Source: Symbiodinium natans (taxonomy: Eukaryota; Sar; Dinophyceae; Suessiales; Symbiodiniaceae). Taken from it: a stretch of DNA of 32,823 bases. The stretch covers positions 145,342 to 178,164 of the forward strand of contig CAJNDS010000283.1 of the NCBI GenBank assembly GCA_905221605.1, read 5' to 3'. This document shows positions 1 through 9,671 of this stretch, piece after piece. The first letter of the stretch is position 1; each line of letters opens with the position of its first letter. The notes under the pieces are model-generated. The model was not told the origin of the DNA. It saw only the letters and a program-made list of their open reading frames with translations, and searched no databases. The position numbers and the translations under genes are program-made.

Positions 1-354
1 TCAATGAGTGCTTCGTTAGCCCTAAACCCTAAATTCCCACCCAGGCCTGCTTAGGCCGTACCCACCCTCTTCTAGGGTGCCTGGACCCAGCACTACACCC
101 GACAGCGATTCACACCATCGCTTGGAGTTACTATGCAAGCCTAAAGAGTTGTGTTGAGCGTGAGCTGCACCTCCAGTGCCGGTGCAGTACCCTGCCTGGG
201 GTACCCCGCCCCCCTTCTCCGATTCTCAAGTATTATTTTGAAACCCTAAACCTGGTACCAAAAGTGGCTTCCTCCCCCCCTCCCCCCCCCCCACCCCTCC
301 CCCCTCCCCCCTCCTGCCGCCCCCCCCCTCCCCTTCCCCCTCCCCCCCCCTCCC

Positions 355-395
<41 letters not shown>

Positions 396-660
396 CCCTC
401 CCCTCCCCCGCCCTTCAAAGGATGGGGGTGGGAAGTGGGAATTGGGAATTTAGGGCGTCAGCCCGAAACCCTAAAAGGAAAAAAGTTGGGTGGATGCCTG
501 CGTAAGCAGGGGGTGGGAAAAATAAAACAACCCAACCTTTCTGGTTGTGGTGGCTCCAACTTCAATACACGCCGCCGCAACATATGCCGCCCCTCACACC
601 CCCTGGGTGTGTAGGGGCGCCATCTCCGCATGACATCTACTGCCGCGGCGCGGCGAGAAG
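1..660. other. Non-coding: unique sequence and long C/T-rich tract
   Basis: No gene. Isolated CCCTAAA words occur at the left edge. A C-rich, T-interrupted tract runs ~270-413 and contains an uninterrupted run of 37 C at 356-392. The overlapping poly-Pro and poly-Gly ORFs are products of this tract. Homopolymers of this length are prone to assembly error. Confidence 0.7.
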
Positions 661-930
661 CCCTAAACCCTAAACCCTAAACCCTAAACCCTAAACCCTA
701 AACCCTAAACCCTAAACCCTAAACCCTAAACCCTAAACCCTAAACCTAAACCCTAAACTCCCCAGGCTGGACCCGCAGAAGAAGGCGGGCTGGAGACACC
801 TCCAAGCCTCCAAAGGTGCGGCTGCTTCCAAGCCCCGGCCTCGGGTTAGGGTTTAGGGTTTAGGGTTTAGGGTTTAGGGTTTAGGGGTTAGGGGTTTAGG
901 GTTTAGGGTTTAGGGCTTGCGGTTTAGGGT
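661..930. repeat. Telomere-like arrays CCCTAAA then TTTAGGG flanking 85 bp
   Basis: A CCCTAAA array (661-758) and a TTTAGGG array (844-930) face outward from an 85-bp unique core. This is the strand arrangement of a linear molecule capped at both ends. The right array decays into G/T-rich variants up to ~990. Confidence 0.85.
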
Positions 931-1121
931 TTTTGGGTTTTGCGTGTAGGGGTTTGGGGTTTGGGTTTATGGGGGTTCAGGGTCTAGGGCCCTTTTTGGC
1001 TCAGGATTTCTGCGTGTTGCATCAGGTCAAGTTTTTCTGGGGCTTTGTTTTGGTGCAGCAGGGACGTGCTCTGGCCCTGTTGCTCAGGAACGGTCTTCGG
1101 CCATTTAGGGCTTAGAGTTGT
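931..1121. other. Non-coding G/T-rich degenerate telomeric sequence
   Basis: Degenerate TTTAGGG derivatives, then unique sequence. It contains TTTTGGCTCA at 994-1003, a 10-base match to the dinoflagellate spliced-leader core; by itself this is weak. No convincing gene. Confidence 0.5.
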
Positions 1122-1232
1122 GGATTGGGATGTTCCCCTGTATACTAACAGTCCTTAGTAGGGATTGTCGTCCCCCCCCCTCCGATTATAATCCCTATTA
1201 AGGACTGTTAGTATGCGGAGAGCATCCCAACC
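1122..1232. mobile_element. MITE-like foldback element, family 1
   Basis: Two ~42-bp arms are near-perfect reverse complements (left CTAACAGTCCTTAGTAGGGA; right mirrors it, ending AGCATCCCAACC) around a short C-rich loop. A diverged second copy is at 17056-17165. No coding capacity. Confidence 0.75.
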
Positions 1233-1281
1233 TTTGCTGGTCAGGCCCCATACTAATGCTGGTTGCTCACTGAGGGCTTTC

Positions 1282-1382
1282 CATACTTTTCATACTTTGA
1301 ATACTTTTAATACTTTCGATACTTTTTTTTAATACTTTTAATACTTTTAATACTTTTAATACTTTTAATACTTATAATACTT
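1282..1382. repeat. Tandem ATACTTTTA microsatellite
   Basis: About ten copies of a 9-10 bp unit ATACTTTTA with small variations (ATACTTTGA, ATACTTTCG) and one T-run expansion. AT-rich island in a C/G-biased region. Confidence 0.85.
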
Positions 1383-2580
1383 GGGGCAGGCCCGAGTCTT
1401 GCTGAAAATCCCAAACATCCCCCAACTCGAAACTTGCAGCCCAAATTTCTGAACCCCAAATGGGCACGCCTGCATAGTATGAGCCCTGATCGATTGATTG
1501 GCCCGCAAAAACCAGTGGTTTTGGGACCCTAAACCCTAGACCCTAGACCTAGACCCTAGACCCTAAACCCTAAACCCAAAACCCTAAACCCTAAACCCTG
1601 ATGTCGTTGATGGCAGAGTCTGGACCTTGCAGGCAAGCCTAGCTTGGCAACACCTGTATCCAACCAACGGCAGTAGCTACGCTACCCAAGGGTTCACAGC
1701 GTTTAGCCATACAGGTATTACACACAGAATTGGGGTTTCTGAACATACCGAAATTATGGGTCCCCTTTTGAAGGGGGGTTCCTGTGCTAAGGTGTAGAGT
1801 ATAATGGGTATATGAAGGAGCACTCCTGTTTTGGCAAATACCCTAAACCCAAAACCCTAAACCTCTGAATCAACGAATGCCGGCAACATCTTGCACTAAG
1901 GGAGACCCCTCGCAAGGCGCCCCCGGAGAAATGGGAAGTGGGGGGGGGGAGAGATTAGAGAACTTCAAGCCACTGTAGGGTGTATAGGGCTTGGGGCTTA
2001 GGTTGAAAGTTTACAGCTGGGGGCTTAGGGAAGTTTAGGGTTATAGGCTTTATAGGGTTCAGGGCTTCGGGTTTCGAGCTTAGGGAAGTTTAGTGTCTTT
2101 AGTCGGAGGCGAAGCTTGGACAGCTTGAAAGCGTTTGCGGGCTCATCGACATGGTTGGCCTCCGTGGTCAGCCGTTGTCGGCCTGGGTTTAGGGGGTTTT
2201 AGGGCTTAGGGTTTGGGGCTTCTTAGGGTTTGGGGTTAGTTTAGGCTTCATATAAGTGCTTCTGGTCATAGGCTCAGGAAACGGAATTTCTTGGACATGA
2301 GCGTCTCGGGGCCACCAGTTGCCTGAACTTAAGCCGCCCCCTCCCCCCCACCCCCGCCCATCCCACTCCTAAACGCACGTTCCGTATCAAAAAGCCGGGC
2401 TGCAGCAAAGTCCAGCCCCAAGCATACTATAAAACACACCCAATCCCGAAACCCAAGCCCCAACCCTAAACCCTGCTCCCAAACGGCTTCGAACCTTGGT
2501 CGCGCGCAGCCCCACACCCGAACGAAATCCATACACCTAAGCCCTTGATAAGCTCCAAGCCCAGGAACCCTGGTTTAGGG
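1383..2580. other. Non-coding unique sequence with decayed telomere words
   Basis: Scattered CCCTAAA (1526-1600, 1840-1863) and TTTAGGG-derived words (1975-2250), otherwise unique sequence. A dispersed repeat starts at ~1756. No ORF with protein-like composition. Confidence 0.6.
1756..1853. repeat. Dispersed repeat family R (copy 1)
   Basis: GGGTCCCCTTTTGAAGG at 1758-1774, followed by GGTTCCT and ending TTTTGGCAAATACCCT. A second copy with the same order of words is at 16652-16743, and 6707-6723 carries the exact reverse complement of the first 17 bases. Probably a small mobile repeat; ends not well defined. Confidence 0.5.
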
Positions 2581-2813
2581 TTTAGGGCTAGGATGTAGGG
2601 TTTAGGGCTTAGGGTTTAGCATCTCAAGTTCAAGCATTCACTAGTCAAGCTCGCTACTCCGGTGTCGAATATCGACCCACCCACCCTTTGGATCCCATAA
2701 CATTATGAAAATATTTTACTTCTCGCTTTTACCAGAATTCGTACTCGACCACGACTTGTTGGTGCTTATCCGTGTACCAACAATAAGTAAACGAGTTCTT
2801 GTTCCCACCAGGG
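2581..2813. other. Short TTTAGGG tract and unique sequence
   Basis: A few TTTAGGG repeats (2572-2620), then ~190 bp of unique AT-richer DNA with no gene. Confidence 0.5.
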
Positions 2814-3250
2814 GGAAAAACAATATGCCGGCGAAGGGCGTCAGGGTTTAGGGCCCACCAGGGGGAGAAAAACAATATGCCGACGAAGGGCGTCAGGGTT
2901 TAGGGCCCACCAGGGGGAAACAAAAAAAACAATATGCCGACGAAGGGCGTCAGGGTTTAGGGCCCACCAGGGGGAAAAAGAACAAACAATATGCCGACGA
3001 AGGGCGTCAGGGTTTAGGGCCTCTGCCCCTAGGGCCCTGAACGGGAGCCCTTGTGGGGGGGGGGACCTCAGGAATCGGCCAAAAGTGATGGCCGATTCCA
3101 GCTGAGCATTAAATAGAATTTATATGGCAGAAATGACCCTCTCAATTTTCGGATTCTGGTCCAGGACCCAGGAAAAAACAATATGCCGACGAAGGGTGTC
3201 AGGGTTTAGGGCCCAGAAAAAAACAATATGCCGACGAATCCCATTAGGGT
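2814..3250. repeat. ~55-bp minisatellite CCCACCAGGGGG...AATATGCCGACGAAGGGCGTC
   Basis: Four consecutive units (2814-3019), each with CCACCAGGGGG, an A-rich spacer of variable length, AATATGCCGACGAAGGGCG and a TTTAGGG word. Two further degenerate units lie at 3168-3250 after ~150 bp of unrelated sequence. Unit length differs only in the A-run, as expected from slippage. Confidence 0.9.
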
Positions 3251-3386
3251 TTAAATATACATAGTAAGAGAGGGTTTAAGGTTTAGGGTTTAGGGTTGAA
3301 AAATCCAGGAGAAGGCCCCTGCCCCGAGAAGGAGTGAGGCGGCTGGGGGACCCCAGGGGGTGCCCACCAGCCTGAGTCATGGTTTG

Positions 3387-3548
3387 GGTTTTAGGGTTTT
3401 AGGGTTTTAGGGTTTTAGGGTTTTAGGGTTTTAGGGTTTTAGGGTTTTAGGGTTTTCGGGTTTTAGGGTTTTAGGGTTTTAGGGTTTTAGGGTTTTAGGG
3501 TTTTAGGGTTTTAGGGTTTTAGGGTTTTAGGGTTTTAGGGTTTTAGGG
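3387..3548 (+). repeat. TTTTAGGG octamer array
   Basis: About 20 copies of the 8-mer TTTTAGGG (one with C for A), one T longer than the heptamer used elsewhere. TTTTAGGG is the telomere repeat of Chlamydomonas; here it is probably a locally expanded variant. Confidence 0.9.
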
Positions 3549-3668
3549 TGAAAGGGTGAAAGGGTGAAAGGGTGAAAGGGTGAAAAGGTGAAAGGGTGAA
3601 AGGGTGAAAGGGTGAAAGGGTGAAAGGGTGAAAGGGTGAAAGGGTGAAAGGGTGAAAGGGTGAAAGGG
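3549..3668 (+). repeat. AAAGGGTG octamer array
   Basis: About 15 copies of AAAGGGTG directly continue the TTTTAGGG array with the same 8-bp period, and TTTAGGG words resume at 3669. The phase continuity suggests it arose by mutation and amplification of one octamer. Confidence 0.9.
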
Positions 3669-4282
3669 CTTAGGGTTTAGGGTTTAGGGCTTAGGGTTTA
3701 AGGTTGGGTTTTCGGGTTCAGGGTTTAGGCTTTAGGGTTTAGGGTTCGTTACAGGTTTTTGGGCTGTAGGGGGGTTATGTAGGGCTATCGGGTTACAGGG
3801 TTTGGGGGCTGTCATGGGCCTGTGCGGTGGTGGGTTTCGCGGTTCAATGGTTGCGGGGTCTGTGGCCCTAAACCCTAAACCCTAAACCCTAAACCCTAAA
3901 CCCTAAACCCTAAACCCTAAACAGGGTTGTGAGGTTTTGGCATCCTGGGGCAGAGGGCTCCTGGTTTTGAGGCCTAGGGTTTTTAGGGTTGAATGGGGAA
4001 TGTGAGCCTTCCAATCCCCAACCCAAGACCCTAAACCCTAAACCCTAAACCCTAAACCCTAAACCCTAAACCCTGAACCCTAAACCCTAAACCCTAAAAC
4101 CTAAACCCTAAACCCTAAACGCTAAGCCTTAAACCCAAAGCGGCCCTAAGCACCGAAACCCAGTGTAACTTCTGGCCGTCTGAACTCCAACCCTTAACCC
4201 AAAAATCCTACAGCTTCCTGAAAGAACCCACTAGGGTTTAGGGTTTTAGGGTTTAGGGCTTAGGGTTTAGGGTTTAGGGTTA
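3669..4282. repeat. Mixed telomere-like arrays, both orientations
   Basis: TTTAGGG-derived words 3669-3760; CCCTAAA array 3866-3922; CCCTAAA array 4029-4140; TTTAGGG array 4233-4282. Short unique spacers between. No gene. Confidence 0.8.
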
Positions 4283-4419
4283 GATGAGTCTCGTTCCGGG
4301 ATTACCCTCAGAAGTAGGCGTGGAGAGGCCAAGGGGATTTCTTAAGTTTCGGGTTTATGGTTCAGGGTTCCCACAACCAAAAGGAGCAGTATTGGTTTTT
4401 GGAGCTCTTATGGTACATC

Positions 4420-4760
4420 CCCAAACCCTAAGCCCCAAGCCCGAAACCCCAAACCCTAAACCCTAAACTCTAAACCCCAAACCCTAAACCCTAAAGCCTA
4501 AGCCCTAAACCCTAAACCCTAAACCCTAAACCCTAAACCCTAAGTAAATCCCTAAACCCGAAACCCAGAAACCGTTGGCTTGGCCAAGCTCCCCGTTTCC
4601 CAAGGCCTCCTCCTCGGAGACGCCCAAAGAGGTCCAGCAGGCCACTTCCGCGATCAGAGATATCTGTTGGTCTTGTTGTGTGAATGTTTGCTTTAGGGTT
4701 TAGGGTTTGGGGTTTAGGGTTTAGGGTTTAGGGATTAGGGATTAGGGTTTAGGGTTCACG
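4420..4760. repeat. CCCTAAA block, 120-bp unique core, TTTAGGG block
   Basis: CCCTAAA-type 4420-4570, unique core ~4571-4691, TTTAGGG-type 4692-4758. Again arrays point outward from a small core. Confidence 0.8.
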
Positions 4761-4942
4761 GTTTAGGCTTTGTTGTGCGTTTCTCGTTCAGGTATTGCGT
4801 AAACGTCTTCCCGTCTTTTGTCGATATCGGTTTAGGGTGTGAGTTTCCCGGGATTTCTAGAGGGCCCCCTTGCACTCTGATCTCAGCACCAGGTGCTTGA
4901 CCTGAAGATGCCTAGCATGTACAAAGTGCCGGCCTCAGATTC

Positions 4943-5110
4943 TAAACCCTTAAACCCTGAAGCCCTGAAAGCCCTGAAAGCCCTGAAACCCTTAAACCCT
5001 GAAACCCTTAAACCCTTAAACCCTTAAACCCTGAAACCCTGAAACCCTTAAACCCTTAAACCCTTAAACTCTTAAACCCTAAGCTCAAAACCCAAAACCC
5101 TAGACCCTAG
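4943..5110. repeat. CCCTTAAA/CCCTGAAA octamer array
   Basis: An array of 8-mers alternating CCCTTAAA and CCCTGAAA in irregular order, ending in degenerate heptamers. Same 8-bp period as the octamers at 3387-3668 but on the C-rich strand. Confidence 0.85.
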
Positions 5111-5817
5111 ACGCTATGATGGTAGGGTTTAGGATAAGGCATTCTTGTCCGAGTTTTGGGTCCCCTTGTGCTTTTTGTCGCACGTGGGTCGAAGGTTTAG
5201 GATGCATTGTTGTGTCTCAACGTGGGTTACCTTCGAAGGTTTTGGGTTTAGGGTTTAGGGTTTAGGGTTTAGGGTTTAGGGTTTAGGGTTTAGGGACCTC
5301 TTGCGGCACAGGATTCCTCAATCTCAACTCACCTCCCGCACGATAGCACTGTACCTGTGGGAGGCTCTAAGCCCTAAACCCGAAACTCCTGCTTGGAGGT
5401 TCCGGGGTGCTCAGAACTAGGGGGGTCCCTAAATCTAGAACAGTGCGACATGGGGACGCTTCTGAGTCGCATGCTCGACATTTCTGTAGTCTGCTCAAGA
5501 AAGCAGCACATGTTTCCCCTTCCGTTGCTGTGACTTGTAGCCAGCAATTCATGACGTCCGACGCATCCGTCTCCCAAGCACAGGAGCAAGAACCAAGAAA
5601 GCCGCCCTTACAGACCCTAACCCCTAAACCCCGAAGCCCTCTAGACCCTAAACCCTGAACCCCTAAGCCGCAAAGACCCTAAACCCTAAACTGTGAATCG
5701 ATGTAAACCGTACGTCTCCGGTCTCACATCCCCCAAAACGTCGCGTCGGAGCTCCTTTACCTGGCGAGGACCCCCACGCTCCCCCCCCCCCCCGCCCCCG
5801 GTAGGGGGCTTGGTTCC
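5111..5817. other. Unique sequence with one TTTAGGG array
   Basis: TTTAGGG array 5243-5295. The remainder is unique, including 5380-5640, where overlapping ORFs on both strands have no recognisable protein and end in CCCTAAA-derived peptides. C-run at ~5780-5792. No gene supported. Confidence 0.6.
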
Positions 5818-5998
5818 CTTAGGGTTTAGGGTTTAGGGTTTAGGGTTTAGGGTTTAGGCCCTGACCCTAGACCCTAGACCCGAAACCTTAAACCCTAAAC
5901 CCTAAACCCTGAATCCTGAACCCTGAACCCTGAACCCTAAACCCTGAACCCTAAACCCTAAACCCTAAACCCCAAACCCTAAACCCTAAACCCTAGAC
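5818..5998. repeat. Head-to-head telomeric junction (TTTAGGG abutting CCCTAAA)
   Basis: A TTTAGGG array (5818-5858) passes without spacer into a CCCTAAA-type array (5859-5998). The centre reads GGTTTAGGCCCTGACCC. This inward arrangement is what end-to-end fusion of two telomeres leaves. Confidence 0.8.
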
Positions 5999-6097
5999 CA
6001 AACCCTCAATCCTCGTGAATGTTTGCGCATGTGGCCGAAGGCAAAGCTGGACGGCGCGGTGGTCTTAAACGCCCGCGCCCCGGGTTTCGGAACCCGA

Positions 6098-6470
6098 ACC
6101 CTAAACCCTAAATCCTAAACCCTAAACCCTAAACCGTAAACCCTAAACCCTAAACCCTAAACCCTAAACCCTAAACCCTAAACCCTAAACCTAAACCCTA
6201 GGAGTCGATCAGCTGGCAGCTTCGAAGTAGAACATGCGGCTTCTGCGAGCATATGAGGCTTTCATCTAAATCTGAGGCCCTGCTTGTGTACCCTTATGTT
6301 AATGCTCCGCGGCAGAGCAGGCACCCTAAGGACACTGCACAAGGGCGGCAAGTGTGGGATTAGGGTTTAGGGTTTAGAGTTCAGGGTTTAGGGTTCAGGG
6401 TTTAGGGTTTAGGGTTCAGGGTTTAGGGTTTAGGGCTTAGGGTTTCGGGCTTGGGGTTTGGGGCTCAGGG
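6098..6470. repeat. CCCTAAA array, 160-bp unique core, TTTAGGG array
   Basis: CCCTAAA 6098-6200, unique core 6201-6358, TTTAGGG with CAGGGTTTA variants 6360-6470. Confidence 0.8.
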
Positions 6471-6558
6471 AAGGCAGTCGGTGCATTTGTGGATCTGCTT
6501 GCCGCCGTTGCCCTCAGTCAGATCTGACGGACGCTCTCTAAACACCCTAAACTCTAAA

Positions 6559-6670
6559 CTGGGACCCAAAGTAGGCCCTTATTCCCTTTTTTCTAGGGTT
6601 TAGGTTACCTTAGAAGCCCCTCCAACTCAAAAAGGGCACCCTTGCTATTCCTAGGCTACTCCTGGTCTAG
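6559..6670. mobile_element. MITE-like element, family 2 (CTAGGACCCAG...CTGGGTCTAG), copy 1
   Basis: 112 bp, with words GGGACCCAAAGTAGGCCC at the left, AAAGGGCACCCTT internally and GCTACTCCTGGTCTAG at the right. Further copies: 8888-8992, 11896-12006, 12440-12496 (partial), 17176-17275, 19460-19510 (partial), 19537-19648. Confidence 0.7.
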
Positions 6671-6881
6671 TAATCTTAGGGTAGCTACATGGTCCCTTAG
6701 TATGTACCTTCAAAAGGGGACCCCTTATATACCCCTTGTATACGCTAAACAACCCAACGGCCCATACATCAGAACCCATTAAGCCTTGAGAGGGGACTGT
6801 TGTGAGGCGGAGTTTTTTTGAATGTGATGCAGTGTTTTGGATGAAGTTGATTTTGTTGCGAGTGCAAAGCAGATGTACGAG

Positions 6882-7222
6882 GGTTTAGGGTTATAACGCC
6901 GACGGTATAAATGCCCTGACCTTAGGTGCATCAGGTTTAGACATTAAAACCTTTAAGCCTTATAAGGCGTTTAAAGGTTGAATTAAATTCAGGTTTGGGC
7001 ATTCAACCTAGGTTAAACCTTAAACCCTATAGTGCAGCCCTATAGGGTTTAAACCCTATAAGAGGTTAAAGGTTTAGAGTATAAGGTTTAGGGCATTGCA
7101 AAAACGTAACCCTCAGGGATTTAATCACTTTACTGTTTTCCTTAAGCCTGAAAGCATATAGTGTTTGGGTTTAGGGCTATAACGCTAAACTCTATAGGAT
7201 AAGAACCTTATAACCCTATATG
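6882..7222. repeat. ~330-bp AT-rich block, copy A
   Basis: Starts GGGTTTAGGGTTATAACGCC and shares long stretches with copies at 7683-8029 and 8030-8340 (GGTATAAATGCCC, ACATCAGGTTTAG, AAGAGGTTAAAGGTTTAGAG, GGGCATTGCAAAAACGTAAC). Many internal TATAGGGTTTAAACC palindromic words. Non-coding. Confidence 0.85.
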
Positions 7223-7253
7223 GGGTTGTATAAAAACCCCGAGTTAAATCTAT

Positions 7254-7535
7254 TCATCCTACAAGCTTAGTACTGGAACCGACGTTCCCGTGAGCCGGTT
7301 GGGTTTTCGTTGATTTGTAGTAGTACTGGAACCGACGTTCCCGTGAGCCGATTGGGTTTTCGTTGATTTGTAGTACAAGCTTAGTACTGGAACGGACGTG
7401 CCCCTGAGCAGGCTGGGTTTTCATTGATTTGTTGTACAAGCTTAGTACTGAAACCGGCTAGGTTTCCGTTGATTTGTAGTGCAAGCTGAGCAGGCTGGGT
7501 TTTCAATGTTTTCATGTATTTGTAGTACAAGCTTA
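7254..7535. repeat. ~60-bp minisatellite TACAAGCTTAGTACTGGAACC...
   Basis: Five tandem units of TACAAGCTTAGTACTGGAAC plus GACGTTCCCGTGAGC plus GGGTTTTCGTTGATTTGTAG, with later units shortened. It is open in one minus-strand frame only because the repeat lacks stops there; not a gene. Confidence 0.88.
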
Positions 7536-7682
7536 TCACTGGAATAGCGCCTGCCCGCCCTGTTACTACAAAGTTATCGGTTCATTTTCTTGATTATCGT
7601 TTTACGAGTCAGAAGCACGGCCCAAACGCTTCGGGCAATTCGTTTCAAAATCGACTGCGCGGGGTTTTGATACAACCCCATA

Positions 7683-8340
7683 TTATAGGCCTTGAGACTT
7701 AAACCCTACTGTTTACCTTAAGCTTGACAGCAGATAGGGTTTAGGGTTATAACGCTGAAGGTATAAATGCCCACACCTTAGGTACATCAGGTTTAGGCAT
7801 TAAAACATTTAAGCCCTATAAGGTTTTTAAAGGTTTAACCTTGTAGGATTTAAACCCTGTAAGAGGTTAAAGGTTTAGAGTTTTAAGGTTTAGGGCATTG
7901 CAAAAACGTAACCTTAGACCCTCAGGGATTTAATCATTTTACTGTTTTCCTTAAGCCTTAATTAAAGCATATAGGGTTTAGGGTTATAACGCTAAACTCT
8001 ATAGGATTAGAACCTTATAACCTTATATTATAGGCCTTGAGGCTTAAATCCTACTGTTTTCCTTAAGCCTTACAGCATAAAGGGTTTAGGGTTCTAATGC
8101 TGAATGTATAAGTGCCCAGACCTCAAATACATCAGGTTTAGGCATTAAAGCCTTTAAGCCCTATAAGGTTTTCAGAGGTTTAAGGCCTGGGGATTTAAAT
8201 TTAAGTTTGGGCATTCAAACTAGGTTAAGCCTTAAACCCTATAGGGCCCCTTTCGGGTCAGGGTTTATCTACCCTACCGGGTTAGCCCTTTAGGGTTTAA
8301 ACCCTATAAGAGGTTAAAGGTTTAGAGTTTAAGGTTTAGC
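7683..8340. repeat. Tandem ~330-bp blocks, copies B and C
   Basis: Copy B 7683-8029 and copy C 8030-8340 are adjacent diverged duplicates, each opening TTATAGGCCTTGAG and containing CCTTAAGC, ACATCAGGTTTAGGCATTAAA and GTTAAAGGTTTAGAGTTT. They are related to 6882-7222. Copy C carries an extra ~50 bp (CCCCTTTCGGGTCAGGG region). Confidence 0.85.
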
Positions 8341-8730
8341 TTCAGGGCAGTGGAACCAACACAAACGCTAGCTCTACCAGAAGAACCCCCAAAGTCCATT
8401 CGAAACAGGGGCTGTGTTTCGAAACAAAGGCTGTGTTTCGAAAGCAGGGAACTTCCGAATAACAGGTTTGGAAATACGTGAAAGCAAACCAACTGTGGCA
8501 CAGCTACGGCTGTTGCGCTTGAGGGGGGGGGGGAGGGGGGGGGGGGGGGGGGGCGCAGGACTTCCTGCCAAGATTGGGCCACACTTCCAGGACCCCCTTT
8601 CCCCCCCAACCCCCACACCCCCCCCCCTCTTTTTTTTTTTCCACCCCTTTTCTCCCTTTTTTCCCTTCCCCCCCCCCCCCCCCCAAATCATGTATGCCAA
8701 ACATCATGGTCAAGATTCCCACTTATGAAT
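8341..8730. other. Non-coding: 18-bp tandem words, G-run and C/T-rich tract
   Basis: GGCTGTGTTTCGAAA occurs twice at ~8410-8443. G-rich tract 8522-8553, C- and T-rich tract 8595-8685. All ORFs here are poly-Gly or poly-Pro artefacts. Confidence 0.7.
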
Positions 8731-8833
8731 GGACTGTTGTGAGGCCATAAGTTTAAAGTTGTAAGCGTTTACCAACCCCTAAACCTTATTAAATGACTGA
8801 AAACTACCCAACAACTCCGCCTCACAACAGTCC
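8731..8833. mobile_element. MITE-like element, family 3 (GGACTGTTGTGAGGC termini)
   Basis: The left end GGACTGTTGTGAGGC is the perfect reverse complement of the right end GCCTCACAACAGTCC. Total 103 bp, AT-rich inside. A solo end with the longer consensus GGACTGTTGTGAGGCGGAGTT sits at 6794-6814, matching the right arm of this copy better than its own left arm does. Confidence 0.85.
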
Positions 8834-8887
8834 TTTCTGTAAGCCTTAGAAGTGCCGAATTCGAGTCCGACAGACACTCAACTTCAA

Positions 8888-8992
8888 CTAGGACCCAGAG
8901 GAGGCCCTTATTACCTTTGTTTAGGGTTTTGGGTCTCTTATAAGCCCCTTTAAATCAAGAAGGGCACCCTTTTGATTCCTAGGTTCCTCGAG
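8888..8992. mobile_element. MITE-like element, family 2, copy 2
   Basis: CTAGGACCCAGAGGAGGCCC at the left, AAGGGCACCCTTTTGATTCC inside, right end decayed (AGGTTCCTCGAGT). Confidence 0.7.
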
Positions 8993-9547
8993 TAAATCCC
9001 AAATTCGAGTGCCTGTGCTTGTGGCTCTACGTTCCGAAAAAGTATGCAGAGATGTTGTTTGGGACGGTGGGAGTGTGGGCACCCTGCGCAGTACTCAGCT
9101 GCAGGTCGACATGTCAGACATCTTCGGGGAGGACATCTTTACCATAGCTGCCCAGCAGCAGAGATGCAGTCACACCCGGGTTCGCGCTTAAGGGTTTAGG
9201 GTTTAGGGCTTCGCGTTCAGGGCAAGAGGGGCCCTTCCTAGCATCGTTGATTTCTGGGATGGCTTAAAGGCATGGTGTGGAAGGTTTTGCTCGGGATGTG
9301 TCTGGTAGTGCCTTGGCAGACCTCGACCTTCCTCAGAACCCGGGCGCCCCCCCACCCCCCCCCCCACCCCATCCCACCCCTCAAGATTGAAGCTTACGTT
9401 TCAGTTCAAGAGCCTCAAGCCCTCAACCATCTAAAGCCCAAACCCTGGACTCCTGAACCCCTATTTTAGAAGGCAAGGCCATGGGTGGTGTGTGACGCTT
9501 GAGTGCTCCGACTACCTATGGCCTCGGACCTAAAGGTGCCTTGCCCC
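8993..9547. other. Unique sequence, no gene recognised
   Basis: Contains short ORFs (9009-9191, 9272-9469) without recognisable domains; the second ends in CCCTAAA-derived codons. TTTAGGG words at ~9190-9215. C-rich run 9348-9380. Confidence 0.5.
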
Positions 9548-9671
9548 TACAGGGTGGGGCCCCCTTACTATACTAACTGTAGTTAAGGGACTTATAACCT
9601 AACTTAGGGTCCTCATAACCCAATTTAGGGCCCTTATAACTCGACTTATAACTAGGGGGCCCCACCCTGTA
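9548..9671. mobile_element. MITE-like element, family 4 (TA-flanked CAGGGTGGGGCCCCCT)
   Basis: A perfect 18-bp terminal inverted repeat (TACAGGGTGGGGCCCCCT and its reverse complement) bounds 124 bp, with TA at each outer edge as a possible target duplication. The interior has a repeated CTTATAAC/AACTTAGGG theme. No coding capacity. Confidence 0.85.

Noticed and set aside
264-614. Poly-proline ORF and its antisense poly-glycine partner
   Set aside because: Both are simple translations of a C/T homopolymer tract; composition and lack of any domain show no real protein.
994-1003. TTTTGGCTCA as a spliced-leader gene or relict
   Set aside because: Only ten bases match, with no downstream donor site or gene; likely chance in G/T-rich DNA.
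7254-7535. Tandem ~60-bp repeats considered as a CRISPR array
   Set aside because: Units are contiguous diverged copies without unique spacers, in a eukaryotic repeat context.
8322-8728. Several overlapping Gly/Pro-rich ORFs on both strands
   Set aside because: They arise from G-run and C/T-run sequence around 8522-8685.
8855-8880. TTCGAGTCC as a tRNA T-loop
   Set aside because: No acceptor stem, D-arm or anticodon arm can be folded around it.
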